From Brucella anthropi ATCC 49188 (GTDB taxonomy: Bacteria; Pseudomonadota; Alphaproteobacteria; Rhizobiales; Rhizobiaceae), in NCBI RefSeq assembly GCF_000017405.1, contig NC_009667.1, positions 930,001 to 994,000 on the forward strand: a stretch of 64,000 bases of DNA, in the 5' to 3' direction. The notes under the pieces were generated by a model, which searched no databases, had not been told where the DNA came from, and saw nothing but the letters and a program-made list of their open reading frames with translations. Position numbers and translations under genes: made by a program. Within the stretch, counting starts at the first letter, position 1. Every line of letters begins with the position of its first letter. This document shows positions 27,969 through 39,766 of this stretch, piece after piece.

Positions 27969-27990
27969 GAACCGGCGAAACCGCCGGTTC
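27969..27990. terminator. Terminator after the P-type ATPase gene
   Basis: GAACCGGCG-aaac-CGCCGGTTC is a nine-pair perfect hairpin followed by a T-rich tract (GTGTCTCTTCC). It sits between two convergent genes. Confidence 0.7.
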
Positions 27991-28012
27991 GTGTCTCTTC
28001 CTTGGAGCCGTG

Positions 28013-28519
28013 TTACTCGCCGATCAGGACGCGGATGCGTTCACTATATTGCTTGCCGAAAGCAAGGTGTTCAGGATTAATGTCCTTCAACTCGTCCACC
28101 AGCTGCGGCTCGCTTTCGGCATCAGCTGCTGCAAGGCTGCTCATCAGGGCGAAATAGCCGAGAATATAATCGGACGGCGTGATGTTCTGGGCCTTGAGCA
28201 CTTCCACGACCTGCGGGCGGGATTCGACGCTCTTCACCATCTTGTCGAAGGAAGGCGTGGCATCCTGTCCTTCCTCTTCCGTCGCTGAAAGTTCCATACC
28301 GCCCAGCTGTTCCTGCACTTTTTCCATGCGCGACAGGAAATCTTCGCTCAGCTTGAAATTGTTGATTTCGGCAGGCGTCTGTTTCGGCGCGACATCAAGC
28401 AGATCGTCGGCAAACGCGACGCCGGTGGAAACGGGCAGGGCGACAAGAGAAAGGCCAATGGGGAAAAGGCCGAGGAAAACGGCGCAGCCTGCAATCTTGA
28501 AACGGGAAAACACCGTCAT
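28013..28519 (-). CDS. Exported protein of unknown function
   Basis: This 168-residue protein has a signal peptide (GCAVFLGLFPIGLSLVALPV, cleavage near VAFADD) followed by a soluble helical domain (NNFKLSEDFLSRMEKVQEQL, ITPSDYILGYFALMSSLAAA). ATG 28519 has GAGGA seven bases upstream; an in-frame extension to 28666 is not coding-like. I do not recognise the family. It lies 55 bp downstream of gloB on the same strand and may be its last operon partner. Confidence 0.75.
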   Translation of the reverse strand: MTVFSRFKIAGCAVFLGLFPIGLSLVALPVSTGVAFADDLLDVAPKQTPAEINNFKLSEDFLSRMEKVQEQLGGMELSATEEEGQDATPSFDKMVKSVESRPQVVEVLKAQNITPSDYILGYFALMSSLAAADAESEPQLVDELKDINPEHLAFGKQYSERIRVLIGE

Positions 28520-28574
28520 TCTTCTATCCTCGAACTGTGGAACGATTCGCGCTCTCAAATAGCAATAGCATATG

Positions 28575-29357
28575 TCAGAACATATCCTTGCGCTTGCGGA
28601 TTTCGGCAAACACGGCTTCGTCGGGTGCATCCTGCAGGCCGAGGCGGCTGCGAATGCCGGCATCATGCCAGCGCAGGAAGGGATTTGTCGCCATTTCCAG
28701 CGCGATGCTTGACGGCAATGTCATGCGATCGGCGGCACGAAGCCGTGCGATCTCGGCGGCGCGTTCCTTGAGTGCGGAATTGGCCGGGTCGATGGTGAGC
28801 GCAAAGCGGGCATTGCTTTCGGTATATTCATGGCCGCAATAAACCGCCGTGTCGCCGGGAAGCGCAACCAGCTTCTGCAATGACTGGAACATGGTGAGCG
28901 GCGTTCCCTCGAAAAGCCGTCCGCAGCCCAGTGCGAACAGCGTATCGCCCGTGAAGACGGCTTTCGCATCGGGAAGATAATAGGACACTTCGCCCGCCGT
29001 ATGACCGGGTGTCGCGATGACTTTCACCCGGAAGAGACCGAAGGTGAATTCGTCTCCGTCCTTAACGGTCCGGTCGATACCGGGAATCTTTGTTTCTTCG
29101 GCCTTGGGGCCGATGATGCTGACCCCGTATTTCGCTTTCAACGCTTCGTTGCCCTCGACGTGGTCGAGATGGTGGTGCGTGGTGAAGATGAAATCGAGCG
29201 TCCAGCCGCGTCGCTTCAGCGCCGCTTCTATTGCCGCTGCATCGGGTGCATCGATGGATGCTGTCAGTGCACTTTGGGGATCGTGGATAAGGACGCCATA
29301 ATTGTCGCTGCGGCAGATGAACTGTTCGATTTCAAGCCGTGGTGCGATGCTGTTCAT
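28575..29357 (-). CDS. gloB: Hydroxyacylglutathione hydrolase (glyoxalase II)
   Basis: This 260-residue metallo-beta-lactamase-fold enzyme hydrolyses S-D-lactoylglutathione, the last step of methylglyoxal detoxification. The binuclear metal motif is FTTHHHLDHVEGN, with ATPGHTAGEVSYYL, FTGDTLFALGCGRLFEGT and the C-terminal YCGHEYTESNARFAL. Its length matches GloB. It follows yciB by 16 bp in the dapF-mtaB-ftsY-yciB-gloB array. Confidence 0.95.
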   Translation of the reverse strand: MNSIAPRLEIEQFICRSDNYGVLIHDPQSALTASIDAPDAAAIEAALKRRGWTLDFIFTTHHHLDHVEGNEALKAKYGVSIIGPKAEETKIPGIDRTVKDGDEFTFGLFRVKVIATPGHTAGEVSYYLPDAKAVFTGDTLFALGCGRLFEGTPLTMFQSLQKLVALPGDTAVYCGHEYTESNARFALTIDPANSALKERAAEIARLRAADRMTLPSSIALEMATNPFLRWHDAGIRSRLGLQDAPDEAVFAEIRKRKDMF

Positions 29358-29373
29358 GGCGTCCTTCCTTTTA

Positions 29374-30036
29374 TTAGGATGCGGTCTTGTTGTCTTCCGT
29401 CAGTGAATGCTTCTGGATAAGCGGCATTTGTAAAAGCGTGAAGACAATGGTGATGGGCATAATGCCCCACACCTTGAACGATACCCAGGCATCGGTTGAG
29501 AAATTCCGCCAGACAACTTCGTTGACCACGGCGAGGAAAATGAAGAACAGACCCCAGCGCAGCGTCAGCTTTCGCCAGCCTTCGGCGTCGAGACGGAAGG
29601 CCGAATCAAACACATAGCCGAGCAGGGACTTGCCGAAGAAGAGGCCGCCGAGCAGGATTGCGCCGAACAGCGTGTTGACGATGGTGGGCTTCATCTTGAT
29701 GAAGGTGTCGTTATGCAGCCAGAGCGTCAGCGCCCCGAACACCAATACGACGATGCCGGAGACAAGCGGCATGATGGGCAGGGTGCGCGTCATTGTCCAT
29801 GAAATGGCGAGCGCGATTACGGTTGCGCCCATGAATAGCGCTGTTGCCAGAAAGATCGGTGCGCCAATGGACGCCAGTACCGGAAAACGCTCGATCAGCA
29901 TTTCGCCGCGCGCATTGGCAAAGAAGAAGACAAGAAGCGGTCCCAGCTCAAGCGCCAGCTTGAGCAGCGGCGGGACTTCCCGGCGTTCGGCTTCGCTTTT
30001 TTGTGACGGATCGCGTTCGAAAACGGGATGCTCCAT
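29374..30036 (-). CDS. yciB: Inner membrane septation protein YciB/IspZ
   Basis: This 220-residue membrane protein has about five to six segments and the family signature [19 protein letters not shown], then [20 protein letters not shown] near the end. It affects envelope integrity and septation; the biochemical role is uncertain. It overlaps the ftsY stop at 30036, implying coupling. Confidence 0.92.
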   Translation of the reverse strand: MEHPVFERDPSQKSEAERREVPPLLKLALELGPLLVFFFANARGEMLIERFPVLASIGAPIFLATALFMGATVIALAISWTMTRTLPIMPLVSGIVVLVFGALTLWLHNDTFIKMKPTIVNTLFGAILLGGLFFGKSLLGYVFDSAFRLDAEGWRKLTLRWGLFFIFLAVVNEVVWRNFSTDAWVSFKVWGIMPITIVFTLLQMPLIQKHSLTEDNKTAS

Positions 30037-31520
30037 CAGGCAACTCCTGCGATGGCGCGGGCAAAATCCTTGGCCGCAAAGGGTTCCAGATCGTCGACAC
30101 CTTCGCCGACGCCGATGAAATAGATCGGCAATTTATGCTTGGCCGAGATGGCGACAAGAATGCCGCCCCGTGCCGTGCCGTCAAGCTTGGTCATGACCAG
30201 ACCGTTGACACCGGCAATATTCTTGAAGATTTCGACCTGATTAAGGGCATTCTGGCCGGTGGTGGCATCGAGTGTCTGCAAGACGGTATGCGGTGCTTCC
30301 GGATCATGCTTGCCCAGCACACGCACGATCTTTGCAAGCTCGTCCATCAGTTCGGCCTTGTTCTGCAACCGTCCTGCCGTATCGATGATGAGGACGTCGC
30401 TGCCCGCTTCCTTGGCCTTTTCCCATGCGTCATAGGCAAGCCCGGCCGCATCGGCGCCAAGCTTGGAGGAGACGACCGGCGAACCGGTGCGTTCGCCCCA
30501 GATATGCAACTGCTCGATGGCTGCGGCGCGGAATGTATCGCCTGCCGCCAGCATGACCTTGAGGCCGCCCGCGGTAAGCTTTGCGGCAAGCTTGCCGATG
30601 GTGGTGGTCTTGCCGGTGCCGTTGACGCCGACCACGAGGATCACATGCGGCTTGTGCGACAGGTCAAGCTCCAGCGGCTTTGCCACCGGGCCTAGAACCT
30701 TTTCGATCTCCGCGCCCATGATGGTGCGCACTTCCTCGCCCGTCACGTCCTTGCCGTAGCGACCTGACGCAAGCGCATCGGTCACGCGCATGGCGGTCTC
30801 AAGCCCGAGATCTGCCTGGATCAGTACGTCTTCGAGATCCTGCAGCGTGTCGTCATCGAGCTTGCGCTTGGTGAAAATGCCGCCAATGGATTCGCTCAAT
30901 GAATTCGATGAACGGAGCAGGCCGCGACGCAGCCGCTCGAACCAGGACAGCTTTGGCTGAGGCGCTGCCTCAACCGGCGCTTCTTCCTTATGTTCCTCGA
31001 CGGCCTTGGCGACTTTCACCTTCTTGGGCTTCACCGGCTCCGGCTGAGGTGTTGGTTCGACCGCTTCCTCTACTACAGGTGCATCAGGAGCTTTTGCAAC
31101 TTCGGGCTGTTCGAGTTCGACAGCGGGTTCCGCCTCGGGCTCGACAACAGGCTCGACAACGGGTTCAATAGCCGGCTCTGGCGCAGGTGCTTCGACCGCG
31201 ATTGGTTCCATCACCGGAGGCTGTTCAATCGGGATTTCGATCTCGGCAACCGGATGCTCCGGTTCAGTCTTTTCTTCCTCAACCGTTTCAGACGCAGGCT
31301 CTTCAATCGGCTCAGGCTCGCTGGCGATCACTGGCACTTCCGGTTCGGAAACGACCACTTCAACGACGGCTGTTTCGATTTCTTTGGGCGCTTCGACGGT
31401 TTCAGGAAGTTGCGTTTCTAAAGCCGTTTCCACGGCATCGGGAGCCGGTTGTTCGATCGGCTTTTCTTCGACCTCCTTCTTGCCGAAGGAGAACATTTTC
31501 TTGATGAAACCCATTGCCAT
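30036..31520 (-). CDS. ftsY: Signal recognition particle receptor FtsY
   Basis: This 494-residue SRP receptor docks SRP-ribosome complexes at the membrane. The first 165 residues are an acidic Glu/Pro/Val-rich low-complexity region beginning with a basic amphipathic patch ([18 protein letters not shown]). The NG domain follows: [51 protein letters not shown] and [13 protein letters not shown]. Gene order with mtaB upstream and yciB downstream is as in related Rhizobiales. Confidence 0.96.
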   Translation of the reverse strand: MAMGFIKKMFSFGKKEVEEKPIEQPAPDAVETALETQLPETVEAPKEIETAVVEVVVSEPEVPVIASEPEPIEEPASETVEEEKTEPEHPVAEIEIPIEQPPVMEPIAVEAPAPEPAIEPVVEPVVEPEAEPAVELEQPEVAKAPDAPVVEEAVEPTPQPEPVKPKKVKVAKAVEEHKEEAPVEAAPQPKLSWFERLRRGLLRSSNSLSESIGGIFTKRKLDDDTLQDLEDVLIQADLGLETAMRVTDALASGRYGKDVTGEEVRTIMGAEIEKVLGPVAKPLELDLSHKPHVILVVGVNGTGKTTTIGKLAAKLTAGGLKVMLAAGDTFRAAAIEQLHIWGERTGSPVVSSKLGADAAGLAYDAWEKAKEAGSDVLIIDTAGRLQNKAELMDELAKIVRVLGKHDPEAPHTVLQTLDATTGQNALNQVEIFKNIAGVNGLVMTKLDGTARGGILVAISAKHKLPIYFIGVGEGVDDLEPFAAKDFARAIAGVA

Positions 31521-31541
31521 GAAATCTGGTGCCCTTAAGCT

Positions 31542-32825
31542 TTAAGCCGCTTGCGGCTCTGCCTGACGGGTGAGGAGTTTTTCACCGTCATGGCCTGTCA
31601 CGATACGTTCGATGATTTCGCCCGGTGCACCGCCGTCCACCGATGCCAGTGTAAAGCCTTCGGTGCGCGCAATACCTTCCTTCTCGACGAGAAGGCGCTG
31701 CAAGGTGCCATTCAGCGCGCCGAGGTGTTTTTCATAAGCGCGGTCGCCTTCCGCGCGCAGGCGTGCTGCACGTTCCTTGACGATTTCGCGCCGCACCTGC
31801 GGCATACGGGCGGCGGGGGTGCCTTCGCGTGCGCTGTAGGGGAAGACGTGCAGGTGGGACAGTCCGCATTCCTCGACGATCTTCAGCGAATTCCGGAACA
31901 TGTCTTCGGTTTCGGTGGGGAAACCGGCGATGATGTCCGCGCCGAAGACGATGTCTGGACGCAGAGAACGCACCGTTTCGCAGAAGCGGATCGAATCGTC
32001 GCGTAAGTGGCGGCGCTTCATGCGCTTCAGGATCATGTCGTCGCCCGCCTGCAGCGACAGGTGCAAATGCGGCATCAGGCGCTTTTCATTGGCAATCGCA
32101 TCCATCAGATCGTCATCGGCCTCGATGGAATCGATGGAGGAAAGACGCAGGCGCTGCAAATCCGGCACCTGGTTGAGAACAGTCTTCACCAGCTTGCCGA
32201 GACGCAGGCTTCCCGGAAGATCGGGACCGTAGGAGGTCATGTCCACGCCGGTCAGCACCACTTCGGCATAACCGTTGCCGACAAGGCGCTTGACCTGATC
32301 CACCACCGCGCCCATCGGAACGGAGCGGGAATTACCGCGACCATAGGGAATGATACAGAAGGTGCAGCGATGATCGCAGCCATTCTGCACCTGCACGAAA
32401 GCGCGCGCGCGACCTTCGATGGCATCAACCATATGGCTTGCGGTTTCGCGCACTTCCATAATGTCGTTGACGCGTACCTTTTCGAACTGGTTGACGCCAA
32501 AATCCGGCAGCATCCGGTAGGAATTGGATTTCAGTTTTTCCTCATTGCCAAGAATGAGGTCGACTTCGTCCATGGCGGCAAAATTGTCCGCTTCGGTCTG
32601 TGCGGCGCAGCCGGTGACGATGATGCGCGCTTCCGGGTTTTCACGGCGGGCCTTGCGGATCGCCTGACGCGCCTGTCGCACGGCTTCCGCCGTCACGGCG
32701 CATGTGTTGAAGATGATCGCGCCATCCTTCAATTCGCCAAGTCCGGCGGCATCGGCTTCGCGTTTCATCACCTCTGATTCATAGGTGTTGAGACGGCATC
32801 CGAATGTTACGACTTCCACCGACAT
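31542..32825 (-). CDS. mtaB: tRNA t6A37 methylthiotransferase MtaB
   Basis: This 427-residue radical-SAM enzyme adds a methylthio group to t6A37 of tRNA. An N-terminal UPF0004 domain has cysteines at VTFGCRLNTYESE, FNTCAVT and VTGCAAQTE; the radical-SAM cluster is NGCDHRCTFCIIPYGRGNSR. A C-terminal TRAM-like region follows. It is the family of the former YqeV. Its ATG overlaps the dapF stop by one base. Confidence 0.95.
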   Translation of the reverse strand: MSVEVVTFGCRLNTYESEVMKREADAAGLGELKDGAIIFNTCAVTAEAVRQARQAIRKARRENPEARIIVTGCAAQTEADNFAAMDEVDLILGNEEKLKSNSYRMLPDFGVNQFEKVRVNDIMEVRETASHMVDAIEGRARAFVQVQNGCDHRCTFCIIPYGRGNSRSVPMGAVVDQVKRLVGNGYAEVVLTGVDMTSYGPDLPGSLRLGKLVKTVLNQVPDLQRLRLSSIDSIEADDDLMDAIANEKRLMPHLHLSLQAGDDMILKRMKRRHLRDDSIRFCETVRSLRPDIVFGADIIAGFPTETEDMFRNSLKIVEECGLSHLHVFPYSAREGTPAARMPQVRREIVKERAARLRAEGDRAYEKHLGALNGTLQRLLVEKEGIARTEGFTLASVDGGAPGEIIERIVTGHDGEKLLTRQAEPQAA

Positions 32826-33727
32826 CAGGCTGCACCCCTGTCAGTTGGCTTGTCATTCTGGGCGTCGCGGCTCCATTCGCCGGTTGCAGGATCGAAAGTG
32901 CCTGAAAATTCCCATTCGGCGGGGCCGGTCATCATGACATGATCGTCGTCGCGCCATTCGATCCTGAGCGGGCCACCGGGAACATTGACGGTGACTGTGC
33001 GCCCGGTGCGGCGCGTGCGCACTGCCGATACGGCGGCGGCGCAGGCGGCGGAACCACAGGCGCGGGTCAGACCTGCACCGCGCTCCCACGTGCGCAGATC
33101 AATTGTCTCGGGCGAGGTGACATGGGCTATGGAGATATTGGCGCGCTCCGGAAAGATCGGATGATGTTCCAGAAGAGGTCCGAATTTTTCCAGCTCATAG
33201 GACCAGACATCACGGTCGACCCAGAAGATTGCGTGCGGGTTGCCCATGGATGCAACCGACGGCGAATGCAGAACCGGCGCGTCGATGGGGCCGACCTGCA
33301 GTTCGATCATGCGCGTATCGCGAAATTCCTCGGCAAGCGGAATGTCCTGCCAATCGAAGCGCGGCTTGCCCATATCGACTGAAATCAGTCCGTCTTCGTG
33401 TTCGGTCGCCGTCAGTATTCCGGCGCGGGTCTCAAAAGTGAAGGCCTGCCGACCGGTCTCGGCGGCCAGCGCCTGAACGACGCAGCGTGTGCCGTTGCCG
33501 CAAGCCTGCGCTTCCGTGCCGTCGCAATTGATGATCGCAATATAGTTGTCGGTTCCCGCCGTGCGCGGATCGTGGATCGCCATGATCTGATCGAAGGCGG
33601 TTTCGCTGTCGCCTGCAAGACGGATCGCGGCTTCAGGCGTTATCCGGTCCGCGCGACCGCGCATGTCGGCAACGATGATCTGATTGCCGAGCCCGTTCAT
33701 CTTGGCGAAGGCTGCCTTGGTGGCCAT
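32825..33727 (-). CDS. dapF: Diaminopimelate epimerase
   Basis: This 300-residue PLP-independent epimerase makes meso-DAP from LL-DAP for lysine and peptidoglycan. Catalytic Cys residues lie in [16 protein letters not shown] and [14 protein letters not shown], and the start [17 protein letters not shown] is typical. Met 33727 is the conserved start; Met 33781 adds 18 unsupported residues. First gene of the dapF-mtaB-ftsY-yciB-gloB run. Confidence 0.96.
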   Translation of the reverse strand: MATKAAFAKMNGLGNQIIVADMRGRADRITPEAAIRLAGDSETAFDQIMAIHDPRTAGTDNYIAIINCDGTEAQACGNGTRCVVQALAAETGRQAFTFETRAGILTATEHEDGLISVDMGKPRFDWQDIPLAEEFRDTRMIELQVGPIDAPVLHSPSVASMGNPHAIFWVDRDVWSYELEKFGPLLEHHPIFPERANISIAHVTSPETIDLRTWERGAGLTRACGSAACAAAVSAVRTRRTGRTVTVNVPGGPLRIEWRDDDHVMMTGPAEWEFSGTFDPATGEWSRDAQNDKPTDRGAA

Positions 33728-34093
33728 AACTATCGTGGTTCCGTTTTCCTGTGGCTTTGGTCGATAAAGCCTATGGGACAATTAGCGTCTATATGGCGGA
33801 AAAGCCCGCAAATTGCCAGTACCCGCGACAGATTGCGAAAAGTTGCGGCTCGGATGTTCGTGCAGGACAGGCGCCAATATCGGAGAAACTGTGGCCTTCC
33901 TGTCCCAGTTTCAAGATTATTAAGCGGTTTCAAGCATTCTTGAAGGGTTTGGGGGGCAAAAATGACAGGTGCCGGTGTTGCTTTTTTAACCATATAGCCA
34001 TTTTATCGGTCCAATATTGTCACATTGCAGGGCTTCGGTAGGAAGTCCGGGGCATCCCCACCCCTGATGAGAAATGCGGAAATGGAGAACCAG
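33728..34093. other. Divergent upstream region between dapF and omp19
   Basis: No gene is visible in the 366 bases. A TTCAAG...CTTGAA dyad lies near 33910-33945 and GGGGCATCCCCACCCC near 34050. Promoters for both genes must lie here but cannot be assigned. Confidence 0.4.
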
Positions 34094-34633
34094 ATGGGAA
34101 TTTCGAAAGCAAGTCTGCTCAGCCTCGCGGCGGCTGGCATTGTTCTGGCCGGGTGCCAGAGCTCCCGGTTCGGCAATCTTGATACGGTTTCGCCACCACC
34201 GCCACCGCCGCCCGTGAATGCGGCTCCAGCAGGCTCGGTGCAGAAGGGCAACCTTAATTCTCCTAATGCTTCGCAGTTCCCGACAGCTCCGACCACGGAC
34301 CCGAATGCACAACCCGGCACACAGGTTGCAAGCCTGCCGCCGGCATCCGCGCCCGATCTGACGCCAGGCTCCGTCGCCGGTGTCTGGAACGCATCGCTTG
34401 GCGGCCAGAGCTGCAAGATCGCGACGCCGCAGACCAAGTATGGTCAGGGCTATCGCGCTGGTCCGCTGCGTTGCCCGGGCGAACTCGGCAATCTCGCTTC
34501 CTGGGCCGTCAACGGCAAGCAGCTCGTTCTCTATGATGCGAATGGCGGCACCGTCGCGTCGCTCTATTCTTCGGGACAGAGCCGCTTCGACGGACAGACT
34601 TCAGGCGGGCAGGCCGTGTCGCTTTCGCGCTAA
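34094..34633 (+). CDS. omp19: Outer membrane lipoprotein Omp19 (protease-inhibitor fold)
   Basis: This 179-residue lipoprotein has signal and lipobox (IVLAGCQSSR), a Pro-rich linker (VSPPPPPPPVNAAPAG) and a C-terminal AprI/Inh-type domain: AGVWNASLGGQSCKIATPQT, YRAGPLRCPGELGNLASWAV, GKQLVLYDANGGTVASLY. It matches Brucella Omp19 nearly throughout, from memory, with changes mainly in the linker. Omp19 inhibits host and gut proteases and has adjuvant activity. ATG 34094 has GGAG six bases upstream. It is a strong marker of the Brucella group. Confidence 0.95.
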   Translation: MGISKASLLSLAAAGIVLAGCQSSRFGNLDTVSPPPPPPPVNAAPAGSVQKGNLNSPNASQFPTAPTTDPNAQPGTQVASLPPASAPDLTPGSVAGVWNASLGGQSCKIATPQTKYGQGYRAGPLRCPGELGNLASWAVNGKQLVLYDANGGTVASLYSSGQSRFDGQTSGGQAVSLSR

Positions 34634-34715
34634 GACATTCTTTCGCTTAAAGACAGGCGGATCATCGCGAGATGGTCCGCCGTTTTTGCAATTGAAAGGT
34701 TGAACGGAAGCAATC

Positions 34716-35879
34716 ATGTCTTTCGACGGTAATCTGAAAGCCTTCCCCTCCGTCCGCGAACATTACGATGCGATGGTCGTGGCGGGTGATGTGGAAGCCG
34801 ATCCTGCTCAACTCGAACTCACCGTCCGTTATGACCGGCTGATCGAGGAAATCTGCACCAAACGCCTGTCACGCAAGTCGAGCGCGCTCGGCTGGCTGTT
34901 CGGCAAGCGCAAGGAGGCAACGAGCGTCATCAAGGGGCTTTACGTGCACGGCGAGGTCGGGCGTGGCAAGACCATGCTGATGGACATGTTCTTTTCGCTT
35001 TTGCCCGTCGAGCGTAAACGTCGCGCGCATTTCAATGATTTTATGGCCGATGTGCACGAGCGCATCTATGCGCATCGTCAGGCGTTGAAGCGTGGCGAGA
35101 CCAAGCAGGACGATCCGATCCCGCCGGTCGCCGATGCCTTGAGCCAACAGGCGTGGGTGCTGTGTTTCGACGAGTTCACCGTGACGGATATTGCCGATGC
35201 GATGATCCTGTCGCGCCTGTTCAGTGCCTTGTTCGCGCGTGGAGTGGTGTTGGTGGCGACGTCCAACGTTGCGCCGGACAATCTTTATCGCGACGGACTG
35301 AACCGGCAGCTTTTCCTGCCCTTCATCGATATTCTCAAGCAGCATGTCGATGTGATCAATCTCGATTCGCGCACCGATTACCGCCTCGAAAAGCTCGACC
35401 GCCAGCCGGTCTATCTGTCACCGCTGGGTTCTGAGACGACCAAGCGCATGGAGGCGGCCTGGGTGGCGCAAAAGGACGGTGCGCATGAAAAGCCGGATGT
35501 CATCCGCATCAAGGGGCGCGACATCGAGGTCGCCCGTGCCGTGCATGGTGCGGCGCGCTTCACTTTCGATGCGCTCTGTTCGAAGCCGCTTGGTGCCTCG
35601 GACTATATCGCCATCGTGAAGCACTATCCGACCTTGTTCATCGATGATGTTCCGGTGTTGGACTATTCACGCCGCAACGAGGCCAAGCGCTTCATTCTGC
35701 TGGTCGACGTACTCTACGATCACCACGCGCGGGTGTTCATTTCGGCTGAAGCCCAACCGGAAAAGCTTTATCTCGCCAGCAAGGGCACGGAGGCCTTCGA
35801 GTTCGATCGTACCGCTTCCCGTCTTTTCGAGATGCAGAGCGCGGACTATCTGGCGGAGCCACCCGGCAAGGCCGGTTGA
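34716..35879 (+). CDS. zapE: Cell division ATPase ZapE (AFG1-like)
   Basis: This 387-residue P-loop ATPase has Walker A GLYVHGEVGRGKTMLMDMFF, HFNDFMADVHERIYAHRQ and Walker B VLCFDEFTVTDIADAMIL, then the AFG1 segment VATSNVAPDNLYRDGLNR. ZapE regulates the Z-ring; mitochondrial AFG1/LACE1 are relatives. It lies about 80 bp after omp19 on the same strand. It is close to the family's usual length. Confidence 0.94.
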   Translation: MSFDGNLKAFPSVREHYDAMVVAGDVEADPAQLELTVRYDRLIEEICTKRLSRKSSALGWLFGKRKEATSVIKGLYVHGEVGRGKTMLMDMFFSLLPVERKRRAHFNDFMADVHERIYAHRQALKRGETKQDDPIPPVADALSQQAWVLCFDEFTVTDIADAMILSRLFSALFARGVVLVATSNVAPDNLYRDGLNRQLFLPFIDILKQHVDVINLDSRTDYRLEKLDRQPVYLSPLGSETTKRMEAAWVAQKDGAHEKPDVIRIKGRDIEVARAVHGAARFTFDALCSKPLGASDYIAIVKHYPTLFIDDVPVLDYSRRNEAKRFILLVDVLYDHHARVFISAEAQPEKLYLASKGTEAFEFDRTASRLFEMQSADYLAEPPGKAG

Positions 35880-37302
<1,423 letters not shown>

Positions 37303-37312
37303 AATTCCAGAC

Positions 37313-37350
37313 AAGGCCGGGTTGTCGCATTTGTGCGGCTCCGGCCTTTT
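37313..37350 (+). terminator. Hairpin between mdh and sucC
   Basis: AAGGCCGG (37313-37320) pairs with CCGGCCTT (37341-37348), followed by TTCC. An attenuator allowing partial read-through into sucCD would fit the shared operon. Confidence 0.6.
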
Positions 37351-37428
37351 CCGGCTGTCAATTATCGGTCGAAGATTCGGGCCGTACCGGCTCGCTGAAT
37401 CGGTCGGGAATCCGTAGAGGACAACCAG

Positions 37429-38625
37429 ATGAATATTCACGAATACCAGGCCAAGCGCCTGCTTCACACCTACGGCGCACCGATCGCCAATGGTGTGGCT
37501 GTCTATTCCGTCGAACAGGCGGAAGAATGGGCAAAGACGCTTCCCGGACCGCTTTATGTCGTCAAGAGCCAGATCCATGCTGGTGGACGCGGCAAGGGCA
37601 AGTTCAAGGAACTGCCAGCCGATGCAAAGGGCGGCGTGCGCCTCGCCAAGTCGGTTGAGGAAGTGGTTGCCAATGCGAAGGAAATGCTCGGCAACACGCT
37701 TGTCACCAAGCAGACCGGCCCTGCCGGCAAGCAGGTCAACCGTCTTTACATCGAAGACGGCGCCGACATCGATCGCGAGCTTTATCTCTCGATCCTGATC
37801 GACCGCACCGTTGGTCGTCCGGCTTTTGTCGTTTCGACCGAAGGCGGCATGGACATCGAAGCCGTTGCCGAAGAAACCCCTGAAAAGATCGTGACTGTCG
37901 CCATCGATCCGGCCAAGGGCGTAACGGACGAAGACGCCAGCAAGCTCGCCGACGCGCTGAAGCTTGAAGGTCAGGCTCGTGAAGACGGCGTCAAGCTGTT
38001 CCCGATCCTCTACAAGGCGTTCACCGAAAAGGACATGAGCCTTCTCGAGATCAACCCGCTGATCGTCATGACCGATGGCCGCGTGCGCGTTCTCGACGCC
38101 AAGGTATCGTTCGACGGCAATGCGCTGTTCCGTCATCCTGACATTCAGGAACTGCGCGATCTGTCGGAAGAAGACGAAAAAGAGATCGAAGCTTCCAAGT
38201 ACGATCTCGCTTACGTCGCTCTCGACGGCAATATCGGCTGCATGGTCAACGGCGCAGGCCTTGCCATGGCGACGATGGACATCATCAAGCTCTACGGTGC
38301 AGAACCTGCCAACTTCCTCGACGTTGGTGGCGGCGCTTCCAAGGAGAAGGTGACGGCTGCGTTCAAGATCATCACCGCTGATCCGGCTGTCCAGGGCATT
38401 CTGGTCAACATCTTCGGTGGCATCATGAAGTGCGACGTCATTGCCGAAGGCGTGATCGCCGCGGTCAAGGAAGTCGGCCTCAAGGTTCCTCTGGTTGTCC
38501 GTCTCGAAGGCACCAATGTCGAACTCGGCAAGAAGATCATCAACGAGAGCGGCCTGAACGTCATTTCGGCCGACGATCTCGACGATGCGGCGCAGAAGAT
38601 CGTCGCTGCAGTGAAGGGGAATTAA
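37429..38625 (+). CDS. sucC: Succinyl-CoA synthetase subunit beta
   Basis: This 398-residue ATP-grasp subunit begins [18 protein letters not shown] and has [14 protein letters not shown], the [13 protein letters not shown] and [16 protein letters not shown] motifs. With SucD it interconverts succinyl-CoA and succinate with nucleotide phosphorylation. sucD follows after three bases, so coupling is likely. Confidence 0.97.
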   Translation: MNIHEYQAKRLLHTYGAPIANGVAVYSVEQAEEWAKTLPGPLYVVKSQIHAGGRGKGKFKELPADAKGGVRLAKSVEEVVANAKEMLGNTLVTKQTGPAGKQVNRLYIEDGADIDRELYLSILIDRTVGRPAFVVSTEGGMDIEAVAEETPEKIVTVAIDPAKGVTDEDASKLADALKLEGQAREDGVKLFPILYKAFTEKDMSLLEINPLIVMTDGRVRVLDAKVSFDGNALFRHPDIQELRDLSEEDEKEIEASKYDLAYVALDGNIGCMVNGAGLAMATMDIIKLYGAEPANFLDVGGGASKEKVTAAFKIITADPAVQGILVNIFGGIMKCDVIAEGVIAAVKEVGLKVPLVVRLEGTNVELGKKIINESGLNVISADDLDDAAQKIVAAVKGN

Positions 38626-38628
38626 GGC

Positions 38629-39531
38629 ATGTCCATTCTCGTCAACAAGGACACCAAGGTTCTCGTACAGGGCCTGACCGGCAAGACCGGCACCTTCCAC
38701 ACCGAACAGGCGCTTGCCTACTACGGCACGCAGATGGTCGGCGGTATCCATCCGAAGAAGGGTGGCGAAACCTGGGAAGGCCAGAAGGGCGAAAAGCTTC
38801 CGATCTTCGCAACCGTTGCCGAAGCCAAGGAACGCACAGGTGCAGACGCATCGGTGATCTACGTTCCGCCAGCAGGTGCTGCCGATGCCATCATCGAAGC
38901 CATCGAAGCTGAAATCCCGTTCATCGTCTGCATCACCGAAGGCATTCCGGTCATGGACATGGTTCGCGTCAAGGAGCGTCTGGAACGCTCGAAGTCGCGA
39001 CTGCTCGGACCGAACTGCCCGGGCATCCTGACCCCTGAAGAATGCAAGATCGGCATCATGCCGGGCAATATCTTCAAGAAGGGTTCGGTGGGTGTTGTTT
39101 CCCGCTCCGGCACGCTTACCTATGAAGCAGTGTTCCAGACCTCGAACGAAGGCCTCGGCCAGACCACCGCTGTCGGTATCGGCGGCGATCCGGTCAAGGG
39201 CACCGAGTTCATCGACGTGCTGGAAATGTTCCTGGCCGACGACGAAACCAAGTCGATCGTCATGATCGGTGAAATCGGCGGTTCGGCTGAAGAAGATGCG
39301 GCTCAGTTCCTCAAGGACGAAGCCAAGCGCGGTCGCAAGAAGCCGATGGTCGGCTTCATCGCTGGCCGTACGGCTCCTGCCGGACGCACCATGGGCCATG
39401 CTGGCGCCGTGATCTCCGGCGGCAAGGGCGGCGCGGAAGACAAGATTGCTGCCATGGAATCGGCCGGCATTCGCGTGTCGCCGTCGCCGGCGCAGCTCGG
39501 CAAGACGCTGGTCGAAGTCCTCAAGGGCTGA
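38629..39531 (+). CDS. sucD: Succinyl-CoA synthetase subunit alpha
   Basis: This 300-residue subunit binds CoA ([18 protein letters not shown]) and carries the phospho-histidine region ([20 protein letters not shown]). Other motifs are [19 protein letters not shown] and [15 protein letters not shown]. It partners SucC. Confidence 0.97.
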   Translation: MSILVNKDTKVLVQGLTGKTGTFHTEQALAYYGTQMVGGIHPKKGGETWEGQKGEKLPIFATVAEAKERTGADASVIYVPPAGAADAIIEAIEAEIPFIVCITEGIPVMDMVRVKERLERSKSRLLGPNCPGILTPEECKIGIMPGNIFKKGSVGVVSRSGTLTYEAVFQTSNEGLGQTTAVGIGGDPVKGTEFIDVLEMFLADDETKSIVMIGEIGGSAEEDAAQFLKDEAKRGRKKPMVGFIAGRTAPAGRTMGHAGAVISGGKGGAEDKIAAMESAGIRVSPSPAQLGKTLVEVLKG

Positions 39532-39553
39532 GATCGCGTATCGGTCTGAATAT

Positions 39554-39581
39554 CCCGGCGGCGGCGAAAGCCGCTGCCGGG
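39554..39581 (+). terminator. GC-rich hairpin between sucD and sucA
   Basis: CCCGGCGGCGGC-gaaa-GCCGCTGCCGGG is a near-perfect 12-pair stem followed by a short TTTAG. It may attenuate transcription into sucA. Confidence 0.6.
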
Positions 39582-39766
39582 TTTAGCATACAACGGGTCA
39601 TGTGATCCGGATTAGAGGGACGGATATCCGTTCCGACGCGTAGAGTTTAGTCATGCCGGGGTCTGTAGCGGTTCCTCCCCGGCGGCGTGAGGGATGAAGT
39701 TTCGAACTTCCGGCCCGCGCAAGATGAGCCACTGACAAGGAGACGGAGCGCTGCTCCGGATAGGCT